Notes: generated by a model from the sequence alone, not told the origin. Positions 45,600 to 56,322 are shown, counted from the stretch's first letter. The stretch is DNA of 64,000 bases from Filomicrobium sp. (GCA_017792465.1 CP051234.1:4310501-4374500); one strand, 5' to 3'. A program made the numbers and translations.

Positions 45600-47330
45600 A
45601 TGAAAATTGCTATCGCGCAGCTCAACCCGACTGTCGGTGACATTAATGGCAATGCTGCCAAGGCGCTTAAAGCGCGCACCGATGCTGCGGGACTTGGCGC
45701 GGACCTGATCGTCTTTCCCGAATTGTTTCTAGCTGGATATCCGCCGGAAGATCTCGTCTTGAAGCCGTCGTTTCGGCAGGCGTGCCGCGAGGCGGTTCTG
45801 AAACTCGCGCAGGAGACTGGCGAGACGCCCGGGCCGGCCATGCTGATCGGGACTGTCTGGGAAGAGGACGGCAAGGTCTATAATGCCGTGGCGCTTCTGG
45901 ATGGCGGAGAGGTTGCCGCGTTGCGCTTCAAGGTCGAGCTGCCGAACTATGGCGTCTTTGACGAGAAGCGCGTGTTCGATTCTGGCCCGATGCCGGGGCC
46001 GATCAATTTTCGAGGCATCCGGCTTGGCGTTCCGATCTGCGAAGACATCTGGTCGGAGGATGTTGTCGAATGCCTTGCCGAATGTGGGGCTGAAATTCTG
46101 GTCGTTCCCAACGGGTCGCCTTTCGATTGGACGAAGCCCGATTTGCGCATGAACATCGCCGTTGCGCGGGTCACCGAAAGCGACATGCCGCTCATCTATG
46201 TGAACCAGATTGGCGGGCAGGACGAATTGGTTTTTGACGGAGCGTCGTTCGTCCTCAATGAAGACTGCCAGATGGCCGTTCAGATGCCGGCTTGGCGCGA
46301 GGCGTTGGTTGTCACCGAGTGGGAACGTGGGGATAGCGGATGGCGTTGCGCGACGGCTGAGCGGGAACTGCTGCCTGAGGACGATGCGGCAGCCTACGAA
46401 GCCTGCGTTTTGGGTTTGCGCGATTACGTCGAGAAAAACCGATTTCCGAGCGTCGTCATGGGGCTGTCGGGCGGGATCGACTCAGGGCTCGTTGCGGCGC
46501 TTGCCGTCGACGCGCTGGGCGCGGAGCGGGTTCACTGCGTGATGCTGCCTTACCGCTACACGTCTGAGGAAAGTCTCGGCGATGCCGCTGACTGCGCGAA
46601 AGCGCTGGGCGTTCGCTATGACGTCGTGCCGATTGCACCGGCGGTCGAAGGGTTCGGGGCTTCGCTGTCGGAGCTTTTCGCCGGGTTGGATGCCGATGTC
46701 AGCGAGGAAAACCTGCAAAGCCGGACGCGTGGGACGATCCTGATGGCGCTGTCGAATAAGTTCGGTTCGATGCTGCTGACGACTGGGAATAAGTCGGAGA
46801 TGTCGGTTGGCTACGCGACGCTCTATGGCGACATGAACGGCGGCTTCAACCCGATCAAGGATCTTTACAAAACCGAGGTCTACCGGATCGCGCGATGGCG
46901 CAACTCCCATACCGTACCTTCCGGGCTTGGGCCTGAAGGTGTCGTTATTCCTGAGCGGATTTTGACCAAGGCGCCGACGGCAGAGTTGCGCGAGAACCAG
47001 ACCGACCAGGACAGCCTGCCGCCTTACGATGTACTTGATGATATTCTTGCGTGTCTCGTTGAAAAGGAGATGCCGGTTTCGGAAATCCTGCAGCGGGGGC
47101 ACGATTACGAAACCGTTAAGAAGGTCGAGCGGCTGCTTTACATTTCGGAATATAAGCGCCGGCAGGCCGCTCCGGGTGTGAAGATTTCGTCGCGCAATTT
47201 CGGCCGTGACCGCCGCTATCCGATTACCAACGGCTATCGAGATGCGCATTTGCCAGGTGAAACTGTCGACTCGAGTGGCGCGAATATTCCGAAGTTCGTT
47301 CCGCCAAGGGCTGATGGCGACCAAGGCTGA
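45600..47330 (+). CDS. nadE: Glutamine-dependent NAD+ synthetase
   Basis: NadE amidates nicotinate adenine dinucleotide to NAD+. The N-terminal nitrilase-type glutaminase domain has its Glu in IVFPELFLAGYPPEDLV, Lys in RFKVELPNYGVFDEKR and Cys in GVPICEDIWSED. The C-terminal synthetase domain has the ATP-PPase motif GLSGGIDSGLVAALAVDALG near residue 290, followed by KSEMSVGYATLYGDMNGG. The 576-residue length is right for the two-domain enzyme. Confidence 0.96.
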   Translation: MKIAIAQLNPTVGDINGNAAKALKARTDAAGLGADLIVFPELFLAGYPPEDLVLKPSFRQACREAVLKLAQETGETPGPAMLIGTVWEEDGKVYNAVALLDGGEVAALRFKVELPNYGVFDEKRVFDSGPMPGPINFRGIRLGVPICEDIWSEDVVECLAECGAEILVVPNGSPFDWTKPDLRMNIAVARVTESDMPLIYVNQIGGQDELVFDGASFVLNEDCQMAVQMPAWREALVVTEWERGDSGWRCATAERELLPEDDAAAYEACVLGLRDYVEKNRFPSVVMGLSGGIDSGLVAALAVDALGAERVHCVMLPYRYTSEESLGDAADCAKALGVRYDVVPIAPAVEGFGASLSELFAGLDADVSEENLQSRTRGTILMALSNKFGSMLLTTGNKSEMSVGYATLYGDMNGGFNPIKDLYKTEVYRIARWRNSHTVPSGLGPEGVVIPERILTKAPTAELRENQTDQDSLPPYDVLDDILACLVEKEMPVSEILQRGHDYETVKKVERLLYISEYKRRQAAPGVKISSRNFGRDRRYPITNGYRDAHLPGETVDSSGANIPKFVPPRADGDQG

Positions 47331-47428
47331 AGTTTTGCCAATCCGGTTTGGAATTTTGAACATAGGATTCCAAAAACCGGTCGCGAATTAGGTGTTTACG
47401 AACCTTTTTGCGGCACCATCCACTCATT

Positions 47429-47890
47429 ATGAGTGAGCCCTACTTTCTTGAGCAGAGCCGCCCCATGTGGTGGCTTGAGTCCGCAGATGCCGATAGCCAA
47501 TCCAGCCACGACGGCGGTGTCGTCGAAGCTGGTGATGTCTTGCGCCTGGGCTCGCATGCCGTGCGCCTTGACGATATCGTTTCTTATAAGCTCGAGGAAG
47601 TTATCGAGAGGGATTACGATGGGCTCTTGGTCAATGCGTCGGTGCTGTTGATCTCGGCCGGCGTGTTTCTGATCGGCTTATTGCAATTCGGTTGGCTTGA
47701 GCGGGTTCTGATCGGCTTCGTTCTTCTCATCATTCTCGGGATGTCGGGCGCGGCTGAACTTATGGGCCTGAACCAGATCCGTTCGATGCAGCTTACCGTT
47801 TTTACCCATCAGGGCCGTCGCGTGAAGTTTGCCAGCACCGATAGCCGTGAGATCGACCGTCTTATCGGGTTTCTGCGCCAAGCGGCTTGA
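47429..47890 (+). CDS. Unrecognised membrane protein with two helices
   Basis: The ATG at 47429 gives 153 residues. Two adjacent hydrophobic segments (about residues 74-92, ASVLLISAGVFLIGLLQF, and 95-114, VLIGFVLLIILGMSGAA) are flanked by an N-terminal soluble region and a C-terminal one (MQLTVFTHQGRRVKFAS, DSREIDRLIGFLR) that looks like a small beta domain. The layout resembles uncharacterised DUF6232-type proteins, though I am not sure. It lies alone between nadE and gltX. Confidence 0.75.
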   Translation: MSEPYFLEQSRPMWWLESADADSQSSHDGGVVEAGDVLRLGSHAVRLDDIVSYKLEEVIERDYDGLLVNASVLLISAGVFLIGLLQFGWLERVLIGFVLLIILGMSGAAELMGLNQIRSMQLTVFTHQGRRVKFASTDSREIDRLIGFLRQAA

Positions 47891-48131
47891 GGCCTCATCA
47901 GGCGATCTCGGGCCGTTATGCCTCATTGCGAGTTGCTCTGCGCTGCGTTCACTAGTAATGGATGCGCAACCGTCAACCAGATCCCGGCTTGGCGCGTGTT
48001 CGAGCCGTCGCTCAATACGCATCGCTTCGGCAAGACATTCGTTTTCACTTCGGCGGCACGCAGCGCCTGCCACTCCGTTCGCGGACCTGATTTAAGGCGC
48101 GCCCGATCAACAACAGCTCAAGCTTTCAAAT

Positions 48132-49499
48132 ATGGCACCTATCGTTCGCTTTGCTCCGAGCCCGACCGGCCTCATCCATATCGGGAACGTCCGAACGGCG
48201 CTTTTGAACTGGCTCTTTGCCCGCAAGGAGGGGGGCCGGTTTATTTTGCGCTTTGACGATACCGATACCGAGCGCTCGAAAGAATCCTACGTCGAGGCGA
48301 TCCGGGAAGACCTGAGCTGGCTCGGGCTCACCTGGGATGAGGAAGTGCGGCAGTCGTCGCGCCTTGAGCGGTACGATGCGATGGCGCAGAAGCTCAAGGA
48401 CGAAGGCCTGCTTTATCCTTGCTATGAGACGGCCGATGAGTTGGACCGTCGCCGCAAGCGTCAGATGGCGCGTGGGCTACCACCGATCTACGACCGGGCC
48501 GGGCTCAAGATGTCCGATGACGAGCGGCAGGCGTTGGAGGCGGAAGGGCGTGCACCGCATTGGCGCTTCAAGCTACCGAACAGCGGTGAGGACCTTAATC
48601 CGCAGCCGACGCATGTGACGTGGGACGATTTGGTCCGCGGGCAGGTTACGGTCGACCTTGGTTCGCTGTCCGACCCCGTTCTGATCCGCGCAGATGGCAG
48701 CTATCTTTATACCTTCTGCAGCGTTGTCGATGACGCGGAGATGGGGATTACGCACATCGTGCGCGGCGAGGACCACGTCACCAATACGGGTGTCCAGGTC
48801 GCGCTGTTTGACGCCATTGGCGCGACGGCTCCGCAGTTCGGGCACCACAGCCTGCTCGTTGGGGCCGATGGCAAGGTTCTTTCAAAGCGGCTTGGCGACT
48901 TGTCGATTTCGGGCATGCGCGAGAGCGGTCTGGAAGCGCTTGCGGTCGCGTGCCATGCGACGCTGATCGGGACATCCGATGCGATCGAGCCCTATCGCAG
49001 CATGGATGAATTGGCTGCGCTTTTTGATCCCGCCAAGATCTCGATGGCGCCGGCCCGGTTCGATCCGGCCGAACTTGCCGGTCTGAACGCCAAACTTCTG
49101 CATATTCTCGAATACTCGGATGTTGCTGATCGCCTGACAGCGATGGGTGTCGGGGGCGGTGAAGAGTTCTGGTTGGCGGTCCGCGGCAACCTGGAACGCT
49201 TGAGCGATGCTGCCGAGTGGTGGCGTATTGTGTCAGAAGAAATTGAATTGGCTCCGGCCGAGGACGCGGCGTTCCTGGCTGCTGCCGCGGAGGAATTGCC
49301 ACCTGAGCCGTGGGATGAGTCGACTTGGGATGTTTGGACGAAGGCCGTCAAAGCGCGGACGGGTGCCAAGGGGCGTGGGCTCTTTCATCCGTTGCGACTG
49401 GCGCTGACCGGTCGAGACAAGGGGCCTGAGCTCAAGCCCCTGCTTGGAATGATCGGTCGCCAGGAAGTTTTGCGCCGTCTGGGTGCGCCGTCGGCCTGA
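48132..49499 (+). CDS. gltX: Glutamyl-tRNA synthetase
   Basis: Class I synthetase charging glutamate; in alphaproteobacteria it often also charges tRNA-Gln for later amidation. The HIGH motif appears in [19 protein letters not shown] and the KMSKS motif as [28 protein letters not shown] is typical of the family. Many alphaproteobacteria have two gltX genes; the 455-residue length and LSKRLGD form suggest that this may be the second type. Its start ATG at 48132 follows a weak ribosome-binding region. Confidence 0.95.
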   Translation: MAPIVRFAPSPTGLIHIGNVRTALLNWLFARKEGGRFILRFDDTDTERSKESYVEAIREDLSWLGLTWDEEVRQSSRLERYDAMAQKLKDEGLLYPCYETADELDRRRKRQMARGLPPIYDRAGLKMSDDERQALEAEGRAPHWRFKLPNSGEDLNPQPTHVTWDDLVRGQVTVDLGSLSDPVLIRADGSYLYTFCSVVDDAEMGITHIVRGEDHVTNTGVQVALFDAIGATAPQFGHHSLLVGADGKVLSKRLGDLSISGMRESGLEALAVACHATLIGTSDAIEPYRSMDELAALFDPAKISMAPARFDPAELAGLNAKLLHILEYSDVADRLTAMGVGGGEEFWLAVRGNLERLSDAAEWWRIVSEEIELAPAEDAAFLAAAAEELPPEPWDESTWDVWTKAVKARTGAKGRGLFHPLRLALTGRDKGPELKPLLGMIGRQEVLRRLGAPSA

Positions 49500-49587
49500 G
49501 CGGTTTTTTGTCGGGTTGATCGAGCCTGCCAAGAGCTGGCTCCGATGGCGGCCGATTAGTCTGAGCCGTTGAAGGTACGTCGCTGGC

Positions 49588-50148
49588 TCAATTGTAGCAG
49601 ACCGAATGGCTGGATGGTTTGCGGGCTGGCAATCGCTTGCGCAGGAAGACGATGTCGAGGCCGCTTGCCTGATCAATCGGAGCTGTACCTCGGCCCGATA
49701 TCTCGTAATCGTTGGCCATGAAGAAGCTCTCGGAATTCAAAGGCGCACGTACGCTCATCAAACTGCAATTGGAAATGCTGGCGGCGGTTTCGATAGCTTG
49801 TAGCATGCGGCTGCCGACGCCGACGCGCGCGAACAAGGGCTGTACATAAAGCGCGGAAATACGCCCGACCTGCGCGTTGGAGCGGGAGGCATGCCAAGCC
49901 GCCGTCGCGATCAGCTTGTGGTCGAACCAGGCGCCTAGGATTGCGTCCGCCATGAGCCGGTCCAAGTAGCCCGGCGAGCGCACCATTTGTTCAAAGGCGT
50001 CGAGTTCTTCTGGGGTGTAATAAGGATAGGCTTGGCTGCGGAATGCCGCAGCATGGACGTACCTGACATCGCTGAAGTCGTCGGGTTGAATGGGTCTGAT
50101 TCTGATTGCCGCAGCTATCGATGCCTTATCGGCCACCTTGTCAGCCAT
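49588..50148 (-). CDS. GNAT-family N-acetyltransferase
   Basis: The 186-residue protein has an N-terminal IRIRPIQPDDFSDVRYVHAAAF beta-alpha segment and the acetyl-CoA site in ISALYVQPLFARVGVGSRML, both typical for GNAT enzymes. The substrate cannot be predicted. It ends with a basic tail KRLPARKPSSHSVCYN. It is on the opposite strand to gltX, with converging ends 88 bases apart. The 288 bases upstream contain no recognised gene. Confidence 0.85.
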   Translation of the reverse strand: MADKVADKASIAAAIRIRPIQPDDFSDVRYVHAAAFRSQAYPYYTPEELDAFEQMVRSPGYLDRLMADAILGAWFDHKLIATAAWHASRSNAQVGRISALYVQPLFARVGVGSRMLQAIETAASISNCSLMSVRAPLNSESFFMANDYEISGRGTAPIDQASGLDIVFLRKRLPARKPSSHSVCYN

Positions 50149-50436
50149 TGGGGTATTCCATCAGCTTTCTTGCGCGGTCTCGTCCCAAGCAGGTACCGCA
50201 AATCCTGCTCTGGTCACGCACTGCAGTTCAAGTTCTGCCCCGACTTATTCAAAATAGACTTGAAGATCCGAAAGCGATCTTACAGCTTCGGCAATGATAT
50301 TCTAGTCCTTTGTCGTCGGGAATACAGTTCTGTGACAGTTGTTTAAAAGCTGAAATCGGCCGTTTGCGCGCCGAACAGTTGAATTCGGGGCGGGGCCTTT
50401 GAGGCGGGTTATCCAGTTGCGCCTGGCGCTTTGCCG

Positions 50437-51525
50437 TTAGCGATAGGGCGAAAGCGTCGGCTCGGCCTGGGCGCGGTCGCCTGCCGGTTGAGCCGGATTT
50501 GGCCGCGGAGGTTCGCCGATTGCCGGTGTTTGCGGCACGTACTCGGCCTGTTTGCACGAGCAGCCGTCGATGTACTTCTTGCGGTAGAGGAAGGCCTCTT
50601 TCAGGCTCGTATAGGGTTGGTTGGTCGAGAACGAAACCATCTGATCGACGCCCGCCCCGGGGTTCTGGTGGAAATACAGGGCCGAAGGGGCTGCACAGCG
50701 GGACTGGCAAACCTGAGCGTCTTTCTCGAAGTGGCTCGGCAAGGTTGAGAAGCTGACCGGGAAATAGTAGCCGTCGCAAAGCCTGACACACAGCGTCCGA
50801 TAGGTTGCGAACGGCAAGGCGCGGTAGTTGCTGGAGTAACCGCCCGAGCCGCCTTCCTGGTCTTCCCAAAACGGACTGAAGGAGTTCCTGTCGCGGCGGC
50901 GGGCTTCCTGGGAATAAGAGGCGCCGCAGTTGTTCCGCGCCAGTTCGCGGATGATCTCATCCTTGTAGGACTGGCTGTTTTGCGAATTGAGCTGCTGGTA
51001 TTCGGCTTCGAGGCGCGAGAGTTGCGTGCGCTGGCGTTCACGCTGGCGGGCGATCCGCAAGCACTGCGGCGTGCGGCGTAGCGAACGGGAAAACAAGAAT
51101 TCCTCGTAACAGCCGGAGCGATCGAGCCGCGTTTCGGCATCGTCGACGGACTTGCGAAGCTCGGCAATCTTCTGACCCAGATCCGGAAGCCTGGATCGCT
51201 GCTGGCCGCTGTTGGCGGTTTCCTGGACCAACCGGCGCTCCAGGTCGAGGCAGATCGAGCTGCGCGCGCCCCAGCCGTCGTTCTGCGGGCCCTGCTGCTG
51301 GTAATAGGGGCCGGGGGCTTGCGGCTGCTGTTGGTAGTAAGGATCGGGCGCGGGCTGCGGTGGCGGGCGCCGTGGTGGTGGCTCGTCTTCGCTTTCCCAA
51401 GGCCATTTGAAGCCCTGAGCGGCTGCGGGATCCACAACAAATGATGATCCGGCGACCGCGACAGCGGCGAGCAGCCCAAATACGAGGGCCAAGCCAAACG
51501 TCCGAGATTTCCCGATGCTATTCAT
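50437..51525 (-). CDS. DUF2865 domain secreted protein
   Basis: A protein of unknown function known mainly from Hyphomicrobiales. A signal peptide (about residues 1-38, ending near PAAAQG) is followed by a Pro/Gln/Tyr-rich segment, a coiled-coil-like region with cysteines, and the C-terminal DUF2865 pattern YRTLCVRLCDGYYFPVSFST, AQVCQSRCAAPSALYFHQNP, SLKEAFLYRKKYIDGCSCK. The many paired cysteines suggest disulfides in the periplasm. The ATG at 51525 is taken as the start; a TTG at 51540 is possible. Confidence 0.88.
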   Translation of the reverse strand: MNSIGKSRTFGLALVFGLLAAVAVAGSSFVVDPAAAQGFKWPWESEDEPPPRRPPPQPAPDPYYQQQPQAPGPYYQQQGPQNDGWGARSSICLDLERRLVQETANSGQQRSRLPDLGQKIAELRKSVDDAETRLDRSGCYEEFLFSRSLRRTPQCLRIARQRERQRTQLSRLEAEYQQLNSQNSQSYKDEIIRELARNNCGASYSQEARRRDRNSFSPFWEDQEGGSGGYSSNYRALPFATYRTLCVRLCDGYYFPVSFSTLPSHFEKDAQVCQSRCAAPSALYFHQNPGAGVDQMVSFSTNQPYTSLKEAFLYRKKYIDGCSCKQAEYVPQTPAIGEPPRPNPAQPAGDRAQAEPTLSPYR

Positions 51526-51887
51526 CCGTTGCTCTGTCAATACAACACCGGCGCCTGTGCGCTCTGGTCCATATTAGGTCCTGTTGAACCGATTTTATGA
51601 CGCAAATGCAAGGCGGCTCATGGGGTCTAAGGTCTGGGGTCCACGGTCGCGATTTGATCCGGGCTATCGCGGTAATGAAGCACAATCATGGCGTTATGCC
51701 GGGTTGGCCGGATTGGGAAGGTGTGAATTCCTGTGGGCTTCTTGACGCCATCGGTCCCTCGCCCGCATAACACGGAGCCTTATCGACAGCCAGATGCCAC
51801 GTGGTCCCGCCCGTCAATCGAAAAACGGTCGTGCGATGGCTGACTTTTACTTGATCCGACAACAGTGCCGAGGAGCCATCCGCTGCA
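51526..51887. other. 362-base divergent intergenic region before cysS
   Basis: It separates the starts of the DUF2865 gene and cysS, so both promoters should lie here. No gene, tRNA or clear promoter pair was recognised. Confidence 0.5.
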
Positions 51888-53291
51888 ATGTCGCTGACGC
51901 TCTACAATACCCTCAGCCGGCGTAAAGAGCCGTTCGAGCCGATCGACCCGGATAACGTCCGGATGTATGTGTGCGGACCGACGGTTTACGACTATGCGCA
52001 CATCGGAAACGCGCGTCCGGTGATCGTCTTTGATCTGCTGTTCCGGCTGTTGCGATATACCTACGGCGCCGATCACGTGACCTACGTGCGCAACATTACC
52101 GATGTCGACGATAAGATTAACAAGCGGGCGGCCGACGAAGGCATCGATATCCGCGCGTTGACCGAGAAGACCGCTCAGCAATTCCACCGCGATATCGAAG
52201 CGCTTGGCGTGCTGCCGCCGACGGTTGAGCCGCGGGCGACCGATCACATCGCCGAGATGCGGGCGCTGTGCGAGAAGCTCGTCGAAAAAGGCCATGCCTA
52301 CGTTGCTGAGGGGCACGTGCTGTTCAGCGTCGAATCCATGCCGGATTACGGTAAGCTTTCCAACCGCAGTGTCGAAGAGATGGAAGCGGGAGCCCGCGTC
52401 GATGTCGCGCCTTATAAGAAAGGGCCGATGGATTTCGTCTTGTGGAAGCCGTCGAAGGAGGGGGAACCCGGTTGGCCCTCACCTTGCGGTATTGAAGGCA
52501 ATGGACGGCCCGGTTGGCATATCGAGTGCTCGGCGATGGCGGCCCGGCATCTGGGCGAGGTTTTCGATATTCATGGCGGTGGGATCGATCTGACGTTCCC
52601 GCACCACGAGAACGAGATCGCGCAGAGCCGTTGCGGGCACGGCACCGACATGATGGCGCGCTACTGGCTGCATAATGGGTTCTTGCAGGTCGAAGGCGAG
52701 AAGATGTCGAAGTCGCTCGGCAACTTCATCACCATTCACCAACTGCTCGATACCAAGGACTTCGGCAATTCGCAGTGGAACGGCCGGGTTGTGCGCTGGG
52801 CGATGCTGGGGACGCATTACCGCCAACCGATTGACTGGACGGCCGATCGGTTAACGCAGGCGCGTTCGACGCTTTTTGAAATCGCCGAGCTTCTTGATGG
52901 TTGCGACGCAGCCGGTGACCCCAATGCGGATGTCGTTGCGGCGCTTTCGGATGATCTCAATACGCCAAGTGCGATGTCGATCATTTTCGGCTTGATGAAG
53001 TCGGCCAAGCGGAATCCGGAGAAACGTTCCGAACTCAAAGCAACGCTGGAATTCATGGGCCTTTATGGCGGTGAAACGCGCGAAGAGCTTGATCCGGGCC
53101 GCGAGGAGATCGAAATCGATGCCGGCAAAGTCGACGAGCTGGTCGCGGCCCGGCTGAAGGCGCGCGGAGACAAGGATTGGGCCGAGGCTGACAGGATCCG
53201 CGATGAACTGGCCAGCATGGGCGTGCAGTTGAAAGACACCAAGGACAAGGCGACCGGTGAAATCGTGACGACCTGGGAAATCGCCAGGTAG
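51888..53291 (+). CDS. cysS: Cysteinyl-tRNA synthetase
   Basis: Class I synthetase specific for cysteine. The N-terminal [20 protein letters not shown] holds the zinc-binding Cys and the HIGH motif. Downstream are [27 protein letters not shown] with other zinc ligands (Cys, His) and KMSKSLGNF. The 467 residues are normal. A GNAT-family gene and the citramalate synthase gene follow on the same strand, an order I associate with related genomes. Confidence 0.97.
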   Translation: MSLTLYNTLSRRKEPFEPIDPDNVRMYVCGPTVYDYAHIGNARPVIVFDLLFRLLRYTYGADHVTYVRNITDVDDKINKRAADEGIDIRALTEKTAQQFHRDIEALGVLPPTVEPRATDHIAEMRALCEKLVEKGHAYVAEGHVLFSVESMPDYGKLSNRSVEEMEAGARVDVAPYKKGPMDFVLWKPSKEGEPGWPSPCGIEGNGRPGWHIECSAMAARHLGEVFDIHGGGIDLTFPHHENEIAQSRCGHGTDMMARYWLHNGFLQVEGEKMSKSLGNFITIHQLLDTKDFGNSQWNGRVVRWAMLGTHYRQPIDWTADRLTQARSTLFEIAELLDGCDAAGDPNADVVAALSDDLNTPSAMSIIFGLMKSAKRNPEKRSELKATLEFMGLYGGETREELDPGREEIEIDAGKVDELVAARLKARGDKDWAEADRIRDELASMGVQLKDTKDKATGEIVTTWEIAR

Positions 53292-53440
53292 GTTTGTGGT
53301 CATGCCGGCCTGGCGTATTGCAACGCCGGACAGGTCGGGCCGTGATCAAAGAAAATTACCCTTACCGGCGCTTCTCCTCTTCATCCTTGCCGATGATGTG
53401 ACAATGTCGTTGGCGTCGAACAAAAAAATTCAGAAGTCTT

Positions 53441-53923
53441 ATGAGTAACCAAGTTCCGCTTCGACCATTTCTTCCCAAGGACCTCCTGGGCCTCAGGGAG
53501 CTTTTTGCGCAATCGATCGAAGAGCTGACGCAGGAAGATTATGATGAAGATCAGCGTGCTGCGTGGGCGGCAAAGGCGGCTGATCCGCAGGAATTCGCCG
53601 AGCGGCTGTCGGGGGCGACCACGCTTGTCGTCGAGATCGATGGTGAATATGCGGGGTTTGGTTCATTAAAAGATAACCGAGTTGTCGACATGCTCTACGT
53701 TCACCCTTATTTCGCTGGGCAGGGGGTCGGTACGGCAATTGCTGATGCGCTTGAGACGTTGGCCAAGGCGCGCGGCAGCGAAGAGGTAAGTGCGGACGTG
53801 AGCGATGCGGCGCAGATCTTCTTTGAGGGGCGCGGTTATGTTGCTCAAAGCCGCAACTCGGTGCCGCTTGATGACCAGTGGCTGATGAATACGACGATGA
53901 CAAAGAAGCTGGCTGAGAATTAA
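53441..53923 (+). CDS. GNAT-family N-acetyltransferase
   Basis: The 160-residue protein begins PLRPFLPKDLLGLRELFAQS and carries the acetyl-CoA-binding VVDMLYVHPYFAGQGVGTAIADALE motif. The C-terminal FEGRGYVAQSRNSVPLDDQWLMNTTM pattern matches the YafP-like GNAT group. The substrate is unknown. It lies between cysS and the citramalate synthase gene. The start at 53441 has a weak ribosome-binding site. Confidence 0.88.
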   Translation: MSNQVPLRPFLPKDLLGLRELFAQSIEELTQEDYDEDQRAAWAAKAADPQEFAERLSGATTLVVEIDGEYAGFGSLKDNRVVDMLYVHPYFAGQGVGTAIADALETLAKARGSEEVSADVSDAAQIFFEGRGYVAQSRNSVPLDDQWLMNTTMTKKLAEN

Positions 53924-54004
53924 CGAAGTGGGGGTGCAGTTGCGCTATGCAGATTGCACTATTGCGTTGAACTCTCGAATGCCAGCCGACGAGGATACTG
54001 TTTG

Positions 54005-55633
54005 ATGGCCCGTGAACGCCTTTACTTGTTCGATACGACGTTGCGCGACGGTGCGCAGACGACGGGTGTCGATTTCAAGCTGGCCGACAAGAAGCGCATT
54101 GCCCAGGTGCTGGATGATCTGGGTGTCGACTATGTCGAAGGCGGATATCCCGGCGCCAACCAGACCGACAGCGATTTTTTTGCTCAGAAGCCGAACTTCA
54201 GCAGTGCCAAGTTCACCGCGTTTGGGATGACCAAGCGGGCGGGTCGGTCGGTCGAGAATGACGCCGGGTTCCAGGCGTTGCTGCAGTCGGATACCGATGC
54301 GGTGTGTCTGGTTGCCAAATCGTGGGACTACCATGTGCGTGTGGCGCTTGGGATTTCCAACGAAGAGAACCTCGAGGGCATTGCCCAGTCGATCGCGGCG
54401 GTGGTGGCGTCAGGCCGCGAGGCGATGCTGGATGCTGAGCATTTCTTCGACGGCTACAAGGCCAACCCGAAGTATGCGCTGGCTGTGTTGCGGGCGGCCT
54501 ATGACGCCGGCGCACGCTGGGTCGTTTTGTGCGACACGAACGGTGGAACGCTGCCGCACGAGGTCGAGAAGATTGTGCATGCGGCGCAAGAGGCCGTGCC
54601 GGGCGACCGGCTTGGCATTCACACGCACAACGATACCGAGAATGCTGTCGCCAATACGCTGGTTGCCGTTCGTGCCGGATGCCGCCAGGTGCAGGGCACG
54701 CTCAACGGGTTGGGTGAGCGTTGCGGCAATGCCAACCTGACGTCGATCATCCCGACTTTGCTTTTGAAGAGCGAATTTGCCGAGCGCTTCGAGACGCGCG
54801 TGACGCCGGAACGGTTGCGGATGCTGACACATGCGTCGCGGGTTCTCGATGAGGTCGTCAACCACTCGCCTTACCGGCATGCGCCCTACGTCGGCGAAAG
54901 CGCGTTTGCGACGAAGGCAGGCATTCACGCGTCGGCGATCATGAAAGAGCCTGAGACCTACGAGCATGTTTCGCCAGAAGCTGTCGGCAATCAGCGGCGC
55001 GTTCTGATTTCGGATCAGGGCGGGCGTTCGAACATCCAGGCCGAACTTGAGCGGCTTGGGATCAATGTTGGCAAGGACGATCCGCGCATTCCGCAGATGC
55101 TGGAAGCGGTCAAGCGGCGGGAAGCCGAAGGCTATGCCTATGAATCCGCGGATGCTTCCTTCGAGTTGCTGGCGCGGCGGGAACTCGGCGAAGTGCCGCG
55201 CTATTTCTCGGTCGATTCCTTCCGTGTGATGGTGGAGCGGCGGCATAACGCCCGGGGTGATTTGGTGACGGTGTCGGAAGCGACCGTCAAAGTTTTCGTC
55301 AACGGCGATCCTGAGCCGCTGTGGTCGGTTGCTGAAGGGAATGGTCCGGTGAATGCGCTCGACTCGGCGCTGCGTAAGGATCTCGGGCGCTACCAGAGCC
55401 ACATCGCGAACGTTGAGCTTGTCGACTACAAGGTGCGTATCCTGACGCCGGGTGGCGGCACGCAGGCGGTCACGCGCGTGCTTGTCGAAAGCCTTGACCG
55501 GGATACCGGTGAGCGGTGGCTAACGGTTGGCGTTTCACCAAACATCATAGATGCCAGCTTTGAAGCGCTGCTTGATTCCATCAACTACAAGCTGATGAAA
55601 GACGGTGCCAAGGAACACGCGCACGTTGCATGA
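54005..55633 (+). CDS. cimA: (R)-citramalate synthase
   Basis: The enzyme condenses pyruvate and acetyl-CoA to citramalate, the first step of a threonine-independent isoleucine route. It belongs to the LeuA/HMGL family: FDTTLRDGAQTTGVDF is the N-terminal metal-binding motif and GIHTHNDTENAVANTL with NGLGERCGNANL the middle motifs. The C-terminal regulatory domain is complete. The 542-residue length and DGAQTTGV sequence favour CimA of the longer type over 2-isopropylmalate synthase. The ATG at 54005 fits the family start; the frame extends further upstream. Confidence 0.9.
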   Translation: MARERLYLFDTTLRDGAQTTGVDFKLADKKRIAQVLDDLGVDYVEGGYPGANQTDSDFFAQKPNFSSAKFTAFGMTKRAGRSVENDAGFQALLQSDTDAVCLVAKSWDYHVRVALGISNEENLEGIAQSIAAVVASGREAMLDAEHFFDGYKANPKYALAVLRAAYDAGARWVVLCDTNGGTLPHEVEKIVHAAQEAVPGDRLGIHTHNDTENAVANTLVAVRAGCRQVQGTLNGLGERCGNANLTSIIPTLLLKSEFAERFETRVTPERLRMLTHASRVLDEVVNHSPYRHAPYVGESAFATKAGIHASAIMKEPETYEHVSPEAVGNQRRVLISDQGGRSNIQAELERLGINVGKDDPRIPQMLEAVKRREAEGYAYESADASFELLARRELGEVPRYFSVDSFRVMVERRHNARGDLVTVSEATVKVFVNGDPEPLWSVAEGNGPVNALDSALRKDLGRYQSHIANVELVDYKVRILTPGGGTQAVTRVLVESLDRDTGERWLTVGVSPNIIDASFEALLDSINYKLMKDGAKEHAHVA

Positions 55634-55698
55634 CGATTGGTGATTTCGGTGAAGATGCCGCAACCCTGAACGTTCGTTCGATGACCTTTCCGGCCAGA

Positions 55699-55733
55699 TA
55701 AAAAAGCCGCTCCTTTTTCAGGAGCGGCTTTCG
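55699..55733. terminator. Bidirectional terminator between cimA and cold shock gene
   Basis: A perfect 12-bp stem (55703-55714 with 55720-55731) with a 5-base loop has A-rich and T-rich flanks. It can serve cimA on the plus strand and the cold shock gene on the minus strand. Confidence 0.85.
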
Positions 55734-55790
55734 CCATCATACAAAAATACCGGCAGAGCAAATGCTTGCCGGTTCAGATGGGGTCGATCT

Positions 55791-56000
55791 TCAGAGAAGT
55801 TCGATGTTGTTGACGGCTGACTTGCCCGAGCGGCGGTCAATCTCGGTGTCGAAAGCCACTTTCTGGCCTTCTGCGAGACCGCGGATTCCGGCGCGCTCAA
55901 GAGCGGTTGCGTGGACGAAAACGTCCTTTGCGCCGCCATCTGGAGCGATGAAGCCATAACCCTTCTGCTCGTTGTAGAATTTTACAGTACCGTTCTGCAT
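55791..56000 (-). CDS. Cold shock protein (CspA family)
   Basis: A 69-residue single-stranded nucleic-acid-binding OB-fold protein. RNP1 is KGYGFIAP and RNP2 is KDVFVHATAL; the start MQNGTVKFYNEQ is typical. AAAAGG lies upstream of the ATG. The 322-base upstream region may include a long leader, as is usual for cold shock genes. A strong terminator follows the stop codon. Confidence 0.95.
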   Translation of the reverse strand: MQNGTVKFYNEQKGYGFIAPDGGAKDVFVHATALERAGIRGLAEGQKVAFDTEIDRRSGKSAVNNIELL

Positions 56001-56322
56001 ATGAGATGCCTTTTCGATGCGTTAGCTTACAGGCTCAGGCGTACATTGCGTGTACGCTCGTAGGCCAAGAGTCGCGAGTTTGGGTAGGTTCTGAACGTGC
56101 GCCTAGCAGTTTTCGAAAGGCGTAGGGGCCCTATCGTCCGGCCAAAATCGACACCCGTTACATAAACGTTTGTCTGATCTTCTGCAAGGTTCGGCGTAGC
56201 ATTTTCGCGCTGTTTCGGCGCCAAAAAAATCGGCCCTGGGCGCTCGATCTTTCGGTGTGCCAGAGAGCGGTGTTGCGGAAACAAGGCCCTGTAATCACGC
56301 ACCTTTGCGGGGATGGTTCACA
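56001..56322 (-). promoter_or_regulatory. Upstream/leader region of the cold shock gene
   Basis: This 322-base region between the meaB stop and the cold shock gene start has no supported gene. It contains a perfect 7-bp hairpin with a 5-base loop (56039-56045 with 56051-56057), 39 bases before the start codon and thus likely in the 5' leader. Cold shock mRNAs often carry temperature-sensitive leader structure; whether this one does is inference. No clear promoter boxes were identified. Confidence 0.45.
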
